Below are positions 6,221 through 11,264 of a stretch of 11,264 nucleotides of DNA, in pieces. A program made the translations under genes and the position numbers. This DNA comes from Anaerolineae bacterium (GTDB lineage: Bacteria > Chloroflexota > Anaerolineae > JACIWR01), in NCBI GenBank assembly GCA_021162125.1, contig JAGGZG010000223.1:1-11264 (forward strand), given 5' to 3'. The first letter of the stretch is position 1. Each line of letters opens with the position of its first letter. The notes beneath the pieces were generated by a model. It was not told the DNA's origin, did not search any database, and saw nothing but the letters and a program-made list of their open reading frames with translations.

Positions 6221-7447
6221 ATGCAAAGATGGCAACGCAACCTGTACGTCATCTGGGTGGCCGAAGCGCTGGCCATCGTCGGCTTCAGCACCATTTTCCC
6301 TTTCCTGCCCTACTACGTCCAGGAGCTGGGAGCAACCAACCTGGAGGAAGCCGAAATGTGGTCTGGCATCCTGTTCGCCAGTCAAGCAGTGTTGATGGGC
6401 ATATTCGCCCCTATCTGGGGCTCACTGGCCGATCGCTATGGGCGCAAATTGATGGTCGAGCGGGCCATGTTTAGCGGTGCGGTGACCCTGGCAGCGATGG
6501 GCTTCGTGCGCAACGTGCCGCAGTTATTATTCCTGCGCTCACTACAAGGCTGTACGACCGGCACGGTGGCCGCGGCGACCACGCTGGTGGCCAGCGGCAC
6601 ACCCCGTGAGCGGGCCGGCTACGCGCTGGGTCTGCTCCAGATGGCCATGTACGGTGGGGCGTCGGTGGGGCCATTGCTGGGCGGGCTGCTGGCCGACGCC
6701 TTCGGCTACCGTGCCGCATTCTGGGTGACCGGCGCGCTGCTGTTAGTAGCCGGACTGTTGGTGCTATTCCTGGTTGAGGAACAATTCGATCCACCAGCGA
6801 AAGAGAGCAGGACAGGGTCAGGAGGATTGTGGCAGGGGCTGGCGCTGGTCGTGCGCTCACGGGCGCTGCTGGCCATTTTCGGCGTGCGGGTGATCATGCG
6901 CCTGGGGACGCGGATTGTCACACCGATGTTGCCTTTGTTCGTGGGGACTCTGTTGCCCGTGGGAGCGCGGGTGGCGTCCACATCCGGCCTGATAAGCAGC
7001 GTCAGTGCCATTGCCAGTGCCATTGCTGCTGTAGTGCTGGGCCGGTTTGGTGACCGGCTTGGATACCGGCGCGTGCTCCTGGCCTGCGCAATGGGTGCGG
7101 CCCTGTTCTACGTGCCCCAGTTCTTCGTGGTCACACCCGCGCAGTTGCTCGTGCTCCAGGCGGGAGTGGGTATAACCATTGGCGGGACGCTGGCCATGGT
7201 GAGCGCCATGCTGGCCGCCCTGGCCCCGGAGGGCCGGCAGGGCGCAGTGTACGGGGTGGATACCAGCGCGACCTCTGCTGCCAACGCGGTAGGGCCAATG
7301 CTCGGTGCCTCCCTCGCGGCCGGTCTCGGACTGCGCTCGGTGTTCCTCTGCGCTGCGGCCGTGTTCGGCCTGGCCGCGCTGGTGGTGGCCGGGTTGGTGC
7401 CCCGGAAGGGGCAATCGGGGCACCCTCAGCGCGATTCGGTTCAGTGA
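6221..7447 (+). CDS. MFS transporter, DHA1-type drug:proton antiporter-like
   Basis: A 408-aa polytopic protein with the usual 12-helix MFS layout, likely exporting small hydrophobic compounds against a proton gradient. Motif A is clear between TM2 and TM3 (GSLADRYGRKLMV, 67-79), with its second-half counterpart GRFGDRLGYRR at 274-284. Motif B is FLRSLQG (104-110). The antiporter motif C is represented by GLLQMAMYGGASVGPLLGG (137-155), which argues for an exporter of the MdtG/TetA-like group. A central hydrophilic loop lies near 186-208. The start at 6221 has GGAGG nine bases upstream and a promoter just before; the frame stays open back to 6059, but that extension has no transporter features. 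The last codons and stop lie inside a 16-bp repeat that recurs at 9416. The gene converges on the ABC exporter ATPase, with 19 bp between stops. The substrate is unknown. Confidence 0.9.
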   Translation: MQRWQRNLYVIWVAEALAIVGFSTIFPFLPYYVQELGATNLEEAEMWSGILFASQAVLMGIFAPIWGSLADRYGRKLMVERAMFSGAVTLAAMGFVRNVPQLLFLRSLQGCTTGTVAAATTLVASGTPRERAGYALGLLQMAMYGGASVGPLLGGLLADAFGYRAAFWVTGALLLVAGLLVLFLVEEQFDPPAKESRTGSGGLWQGLALVVRSRALLAIFGVRVIMRLGTRIVTPMLPLFVGTLLPVGARVASTSGLISSVSAIASAIAAVVLGRFGDRLGYRRVLLACAMGAALFYVPQFFVVTPAQLLVLQAGVGITIGGTLAMVSAMLAALAPEGRQGAVYGVDTSATSAANAVGPMLGASLAAGLGLRSVFLCAAAVFGLAALVVAGLVPRKGQSGHPQRDSVQ

Positions 7448-7453
7448 AAACAG
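7438..7453 (+). repeat. 16-bp direct repeat, copy 1 (covers the MFS stop codon)
   Basis: GGTTCAGTGAAAACAG is present here and, identically and in the same orientation, at 9416-9431. The similarity continues more loosely for about 14 bases (GCCGGACCTGATGT here, GCCAGGTCCGATGT there). The TGA stop of the MFS gene lies inside this copy. The two copies bracket the ATPase and adaptor genes. Confidence 0.85.
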
Positions 7454-7466
7454 GCCGGACCTGATG

Positions 7467-8213
7467 TTAGACCTCCGAGGTCTTGGAGACATCGGAGGTC
7501 TGCTCCGCGCGCAGGTAACCGTTCACTCTCTGACGGCGCTTCTCCCGCACGATCATGCCATCTTGCAGGTAGATGGTGCGATCCGTTGACTCGGCCACCA
7601 GCGGGTCGTGGGTGACGATGATGAACGTCTGCCCATCGCGCTCGTTGAGTTCGTGCAGCAGCCCGATGATCTCCCCCGCCGTGTGCGTGTCCAGCTCGCC
7701 GGTGGGCTCGTCGGCCAGGACGATAGCCGGATTGTTGATCAGCGCGCGGGCCGCAGCTACGCGCTGCTGCTCGCCACCAGACATCTCGGTGGGGCGGTGG
7801 GTCATCCGGTCGCCCAGGCCGACCTCCTCCAGCAGTGCCTGTGCCCGCCGGCGTCCCTCCCGCTTGCCGACGCCCGAATAGCGCAGGGGCAGCATCACGT
7901 TCTCCAGCGCGGTCAACGACGGGAGCAGGTTGAACTGCTGGAAGACGAAGCCCACTTTTTCGCGGCGAATGCGCGGCAGGCGGCGTTTGGGCAGGCTGGT
8001 GACCTCCAGACCGTCCAGGTAGATGATCCCCTCCGTTGGCCGGTCGAGGCAGCCCAGCAGGTTGAGCAGCGTGCTCTTCCCGCTGCCGGAGCGACCCATC
8101 ACCGATAGGAACTCCCCTCGCTCCACGACGAGATCAATCCCTTGCAGGGCGCGGACCTCCGCCGCGCCCATTTTGTAGATTTTGGTCAGGTTCCGACTTT
8201 CGACGATGGCCAT
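7467..8213 (-). CDS. ABC exporter ATP-binding subunit, MacB/LolD class
   Basis: A 248-aa ATPase that powers the neighbouring FtsX/MacB-type permease. All nucleotide-binding motifs are intact: Walker A GRSGSGKST (40-48), Q-loop FQQFNLLPS (91-99), signature MSGGEQQRVA (144-153), Walker B IVLADEP (164-170), D-loop region TGELDT (171-176) and H-loop His202 (IVTHDP). FQQFNLLPSLTALENVMLPL is typical of the LolD/MacB/FtsE-like group rather than importers. ATG at 8213 has GTGAGGAG seven bases upstream; a GTG at 8228 in the same frame would place the start immediately beside the adaptor stop and lacks better support. The gene follows the HlyD-type adaptor by 16 bp. The last residues (about TSDVSKTSEV) are encoded by a palindromic repeat, so the natural C-terminus may have been replaced. 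Confidence 0.93.
   Translation of the reverse strand: MAIVESRNLTKIYKMGAAEVRALQGIDLVVERGEFLSVMGRSGSGKSTLLNLLGCLDRPTEGIIYLDGLEVTSLPKRRLPRIRREKVGFVFQQFNLLPSLTALENVMLPLRYSGVGKREGRRRAQALLEEVGLGDRMTHRPTEMSGGEQQRVAAARALINNPAIVLADEPTGELDTHTAGEIIGLLHELNERDGQTFIIVTHDPLVAESTDRTIYLQDGMIVREKRRQRVNGYLRAEQTSDVSKTSEV
7469..7501. repeat. Two tandem palindromes, AGACCTC-N-GAGGTCT type, at the 3' end of the ATPase gene
   Basis: Unit one (7469-7483) is the perfect 15-bp palindrome AGACCTC-C-GAGGTCT. After three bases, unit two (7487-7501) repeats it with a single change (A for C at 7491). The outer arms 7470-7478 and 7492-7500 also pair with each other over nine bases. The element covers all but the first two bases of the ATPase stop codon and about ten preceding codons, and lies between the two convergent genes. 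It may act as a two-way transcript end or mRNA stabiliser, but there is no T-run. Confidence 0.8.
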
Positions 8214-8229
8214 CTCAGCACTCCTCACC

Positions 8230-9384
8230 CTATTCCGCCTTCTCGAACTCCACCCGCGCGGTCATCCCCCAGCGTAGCTCCGGGTCTTGCTTATCCAGGG
8301 CGATGGTCACGGTGTAAGCCACGTCACCGGCCGGCAGGGTAGTTGGCTGAGAAGCGATGTCGGTGACTGTGCCGGCGAGGGTTTTATCCTCGAAAGCGGT
8401 GAAGACGAGTTTGACGGGCTGACCCACGGCAATGCGGGCCACGCCCCATTCGTCCAGGTCGGTCGTCTTCACGACGAACTCACTCAGGTCGGCCAGGGTG
8501 GCGACGGGCGCGCCGGCGGTAACAAAATCCCCCTCACGAAGGTCAAAGTTGACCAGCGTGCCGGAGAATGGGGCCCGCAGTTCGACCTCATCCGGCGACC
8601 AACGGGCCTGCTCCAGTTGGTGCTCCGCCTGGCGCACCGCCAACTCTGCGGCGCGAAGGTCTTCCTTGCTGGGTCCGGCTTTCAGCTTGGCCAGGGTGGC
8701 CTGCGCCTGGGCCACTCGCGACCGGGCGGCAGCCAGATCAGATGCACTCGCGCCCTTCTGCGCCTGCTCGTACTCGATCTCAGCGGTGCGCACGGCCAGT
8801 TCCGCGTTGGCTACCGTCGCCTCCGCCTGCTTACGCAACGGGCCGCCGGGTAGCGAATCGCGCTGCACCTGCGCGCTCCACAGGTTGTTCCGTGCCTGCT
8901 CCAGGGCGATGCGTGCCCTCTCTATTGCCTCTTTGTCCGGCAAGGCCAACAGATCAGCCAGAGCGGCCTGGGCGCTGGCCAGCTCGGCCTCGGCGGCGGC
9001 GATGTCCTCCTCAGTGGCGGGCACTTTCAACTTGGCCAGGGACGCTTCCTGCAAAGCGAGGGCGTCCTCGGCGTTCTGTACCGCCGCCTCCAGATCCGTG
9101 GTGTCCAGTACGGCCAATAGCTCGCCTTCTTCCACCACATCGCCCTCGGCAACCAGCACCTGATCCACGATCCCGCTGGTGCGGAAGCTCACCTGTTCCT
9201 GGCGTGCAGGCTGCACCTCGCCCCGCGCTTTGATGATTGCCTGGAGCGGGGTGGGGGTAGTGACGGGCGTGGGAGTGCCCAGGTTAGGAGCCATTTTCCT
9301 GGCAATCTGGCCGCCACCGACGCACACCACCACGGCGACGACGGCCAGCACCACGATGACAATGATCAAACGACGCATTCTCAT
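8230..9384 (-). CDS. HlyD/MacA-type membrane-fusion (adaptor) protein of the ABC exporter
   Basis: A 384-aa adaptor with one N-terminal membrane helix (about 6-25) and a Pro/Thr linker (GTPTPVTTPTP, 36-46). Two lipoyl-like half-motifs, near 66-98 (SFRTSGIVDQVLVAEGDVVEEGELLAVLD) and 268-300 (ELRAPFSGTLVNFDLREGDFVTAGAPVATLADL), enclose a long Ala/Glu/Gln-rich coiled-coil hairpin (about 98-260). A beta-barrel domain ends the protein. This is the MacA/HlyD order: it should bridge the permease to extracellular or envelope partners and stimulate transport. Start ATG 9384 has AAAGGAG about eight bases upstream; a second ATG two codons later is less well spaced. The stop lies 16 bp before the ATPase start, so the two are probably co-transcribed. 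No lipobox is evident, although Cys22 lies in the helix. The substrate is unknown. Confidence 0.9.
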   Translation of the reverse strand: MRMRRLIIVIVVLAVVAVVVCVGGGQIARKMAPNLGTPTPVTTPTPLQAIIKARGEVQPARQEQVSFRTSGIVDQVLVAEGDVVEEGELLAVLDTTDLEAAVQNAEDALALQEASLAKLKVPATEEDIAAAEAELASAQAALADLLALPDKEAIERARIALEQARNNLWSAQVQRDSLPGGPLRKQAEATVANAELAVRTAEIEYEQAQKGASASDLAAARSRVAQAQATLAKLKAGPSKEDLRAAELAVRQAEHQLEQARWSPDEVELRAPFSGTLVNFDLREGDFVTAGAPVATLADLSEFVVKTTDLDEWGVARIAVGQPVKLVFTAFEDKTLAGTVTDIASQPTTLPAGDVAYTVTIALDKQDPELRWGMTARVEFEKAE

Positions 9385-9415
9385 GGTTTATGCTCCTTTA
9401 TACTCAGCCCAATTT

Positions 9416-9431
9416 GGTTCAGTGAAAACAG
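9416..9431 (+). repeat. 16-bp direct repeat, copy 2 (upstream of the adaptor gene)
   Basis: Identical to 7438-7453. It lies 32 bp upstream of the adaptor start, and nine of its bases (GTGAAAACA, 9422-9430) recur inverted as TGTTTTCAC at 9557-9565, enclosing the heptamer palindrome. See copy 1. Confidence 0.85.
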
Positions 9432-9464
9432 AGCCAGGTCCGATGTGCACTTTTGACCCCCAAG

Positions 9465-9520
9465 GCGTGTTGCGTGTTACGTGGTGCGTGATGGGACGGA
9501 ACACGCAACACGCATCACGG
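9465..9520. repeat. 56-bp palindrome built from eight 7-bp units
   Basis: The tract divides exactly into heptamers: GCGTGTT, GCGTGTT, ACGTGGT, GCGTGAT, GGGACGG, AACACGC, AACACGC, ATCACGG. The first two units are the reverse complement of units six and seven, giving a 14-bp perfect stem (9465-9478 with 9500-9513) around a 21-nt loop. Units four and eight can also pair over six bases. It fills the permease-adaptor gap. It resembles in style the short tandem heptamer repeats described in cyanobacteria and some Chloroflexota. It could end or protect the transcript between permease and adaptor, but has no T-run. Confidence 0.85.
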
Positions 9521-9588
9521 CTCATTAGCAGGTAAAGGGGCGCATAAACGGGGACATGTTTTCACGTTTCTCATACGCGCTCGGTATA

Positions 9589-11264
9589 TTACTCCGTTCT
9601 CAAGGCCAGCACCGGGTCCAAGCGGCTGGCCCGCCAGGCGGGATATACCCCGGCCAGCATGCCCAGGAACACGGCGAACACAATCGCTCCCACGGCCAGC
9701 CGGGGGGTGACGGCCATGATGTCCAGTCCCTCGCTGCGCTGGGTGAAGTAGTTGATCACCAGCGTGGCCACCCAGCCCAGCACCACGCCTACCGTGCCGC
9801 CCAGCCCACCCAGCCAGCCGGCCTCCTGCACGTACTCCGCCAGGACGTCGCTATCTTCCGCGCCGACGGCCTTCTTCAGGCCGATCTCCCGCGTGCGTTC
9901 GGATACGCTCATGATCATAGTGTTGATCACCGACAGGCTGCCCACGATGATGGCGATGGCTGCCGTGGAACCCAGGATCAGGGTGAACACCACCAGCACA
10001 CGGTTCACTATCTCGACTATCTCCCCCGTAGTCTGCGTCTCCAGCCAGGGAAATTCGTCCTCGATAGCTGCGGCAACGGCTTCCGTATCCCAGCCCGGCG
10101 CGACCAGCGCCGTGATCCTCATTCCCGGCTCCTGCTTCAACACGCGGCGAACCGCATCGCGCGAGATGTAGGCCACTTTGGAGAGGCCCATCATCGCGCT
10201 GTAGGGCAGGCGCTGCCAGATGCCAACCACGGTGAAGGGCTGATCGCGGATCAAGAGCGTGTCACCCACGTCCAGACCCTTAGATTCCGCCAGATCATAA
10301 GTGATCACCGCCTCGTCCAGGCTGTCCGGTCGCAGAAAGCGCCCTTTTCGTAACACCAACCGGAAAGGCATCTCGAATCCCGGCTCACCCGTCGGGCTGT
10401 CAATCCCGTAGAACGTGCCCGATGGATACTCGTTGCCGCTCACTTCCTCCTCTGCGACTATCGGTCCCCCCCAACTGGTGATGACCACGCCCCGCACTCC
10501 GGGGATACGGCTAATCTGGCGGGCCGTGCTTTCGCTATAGGGGCCTCCTTTTTCGGAGACGCGCACGCGGATGCGGTCAGCGGCTCCGGTCTGCACCTCG
10601 CTCATGAAGCCATTGATGTATTCACTCAGGCCACCGATAACCGTCAGGGCGAAAATCCCGGCGGCCACCCCCAGCACGGTGAGAATCAAGCGAGCCTGGC
10701 GGCGAATCAGGTAGATCAGCCGCCGGATGCCCCGCGCCGCATATTGCACTGCTGGCGCGTTGCGCAGGGCGAGCACCGGGTCCAGCCGGCTGGCCCGCCA
10801 GGCCGGATAGACTCCGGCGGCCATCCCCAGAAATACGGTGAAAACGAAAGAACCGATCACCAGGCGCGGGGTGGTGAGGAACAGGGTCATACCGTTGCTC
10901 CGCAAGGTGAGCGCGTTAATGGCCTGGCTACCGGCCCAGCCACCCAGGATGCCGATAGCCCCGCCCACCGCCCCGATGACTGCCGCTTCGAGCAGGAACT
11001 CGGCCACGATGTCCCAATCACCCGCGCCCAACGCCTTTTTCAGGCCGATTTCGCGCTTACGCTCGGCCACGCTCATCACCATGGTATTGATCGTGCTCAT
11101 CCCCCCTACCAGGACGGCCAACACGACACTCGCGGACAGGATCAGGATGAAGATAGTCAATTGCTGGCGGGCCTCTTGCAAAGCCTCACGCGGTGAGTGG
11201 AAGCGCAGGCCACCGAGTGCATCTTGAAAAGGACGTGCTTCTCCCGCCATCTTTTGGTTGAAGG
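9589..11264 (-). CDS. ABC exporter permease with two fused MacB/FtsX modules (5' end cut by window)
   Basis: The frame is open to the right edge, so the N-terminus lies outside. At least 557 residues are present; numbering here counts from the in-frame Met codon at 11250. The visible part begins in an FtsX core: TM near 31-52, the coupling motif INTMVMSVAERKREIGLKKALGA (54-76), TM near 85-105 and 130-150, ending GVYPAWRASRLDPVLALR (146-163). A new module then starts: TM near 186-206, a periplasmic-core-like domain (about 207-410), and a second FtsX core with INTMIMSVSERTREIGLKKAVGA (442-464) and the same GVYPAWRASRLDPVLALR ending. The two copies are 388 residues (1164 bp) apart. MacB proteins normally have one such module and dimerise; here both halves seem fused in one chain. 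The true start codon is not in the window; Met 11250 is not it, because FNQK precedes it in frame without a stop. It lies upstream of the adaptor and ATPase and probably forms a MacAB-like exporter with them. The substrate is unknown. Confidence 0.88.
   Translation of the reverse strand, partial: FNQKMAGEARPFQDALGGLRFHSPREALQEARQQLTIFILILSASVVLAVLVGGMSTINTMVMSVAERKREIGLKKALGAGDWDIVAEFLLEAAVIGAVGGAIGILGGWAGSQAINALTLRSNGMTLFLTTPRLVIGSFVFTVFLGMAAGVYPAWRASRLDPVLALRNAPAVQYAARGIRRLIYLIRRQARLILTVLGVAAGIFALTVIGGLSEYINGFMSEVQTGAADRIRVRVSEKGGPYSESTARQISRIPGVRGVVITSWGGPIVAEEEVSGNEYPSGTFYGIDSPTGEPGFEMPFRLVLRKGRFLRPDSLDEAVITYDLAESKGLDVGDTLLIRDQPFTVVGIWQRLPYSAMMGLSKVAYISRDAVRRVLKQEPGMRITALVAPGWDTEAVAAAIEDEFPWLETQTTGEIVEIVNRVLVVFTLILGSTAAIAIIVGSLSVINTMIMSVSERTREIGLKKAVGAEDSDVLAEYVQEAGWLGGLGGTVGVVLGWVATLVINYFTQRSEGLDIMAVTPRLAVGAIVFAVFLGMLAGVYPAWRASRLDPVLALRTE

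Noticed and set aside
7469..7501. Classical intrinsic terminator for either convergent gene
   Set aside because: The hairpins are GC-rich, but no T-run follows on either strand; recorded as a repeat.
9313..9327. Lipoprotein signal in the adaptor (Cys22)
   Set aside because: The residues before Cys22 (VAVVVC) do not form a lipobox; a plain membrane anchor is more likely.
9398..9428. Minus-strand TTCACT-18-TATAAA as an adaptor promoter
   Set aside because: The -10-like TATAAA runs directly into the AAAGGAG ribosome site, so transcription would start at or after it and leave no usable ribosome site.
9465..9520. CRISPR-like array
   Set aside because: The repeats are 7 bp with no spacers and form a palindrome; no cas gene is near.

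Overview
The window comes from a GC-rich bacterial genome. It carries eight protein-coding genes: seven on the minus strand and one, an MFS transporter, on the plus strand. I infer a member of Chloroflexota (Anaerolineae-like). The grounds are the Pro-Thr rich 'TPTPT' linkers after the membrane segments of two surface proteins, GTG/TTG starts with strong AGGAGG Shine-Dalgarno sites, and several short palindromic or heptameric intergenic repeats of a style I associate with that phylum. No rRNA or marker gene is present, so this placement is an impression only.

Left block (minus strand, 11-6036). A divergent promoter at 6079-6107 reads leftward into an M28-type aminopeptidase-like protein with a PA-like insert and a C-terminal winged-helix-like tail (GTG start). 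Ten bases later comes a membrane-anchored TPR protein. After a 188-bp gap with its own near-consensus promoter (2574-2602) and a long perfect inverted repeat in the predicted leader come a family 2 glycosyltransferase and a polyprenyl-phosphate sugar phosphotransferase, overlapping as TTGA. The last two form a small polysaccharide-initiation module. The phosphotransferase would load the first sugar phosphate on the lipid carrier, and the GT2 would add a further sugar at the cytoplasmic face.

Middle (6042-7447). The 179-bp intergenic region holds two back-to-back promoters, each with 17-bp spacing, separated by a purine-only tract. The rightward promoter drives a 12-TM-type MFS exporter (DHA1-like).

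Right block (minus strand, 7467 to the right edge). This is a MacAB-like tripartite ABC exporter: a permease with two fused FtsX/MacB modules (cut by the window edge), then a HlyD-type adaptor, then a MacB/LolD-class ATPase. The 204-bp gap between permease and adaptor carries a 56-bp palindrome made of 7-bp units. A 16-bp identical direct repeat brackets the adaptor-ATPase pair. A second palindromic repeat overlaps the last codons of the ATPase.

No RNA gene, CRISPR array, transposase or phage gene was seen. The gene families are ordinary; the unusual content is the structured intergenic DNA and the fused permease.
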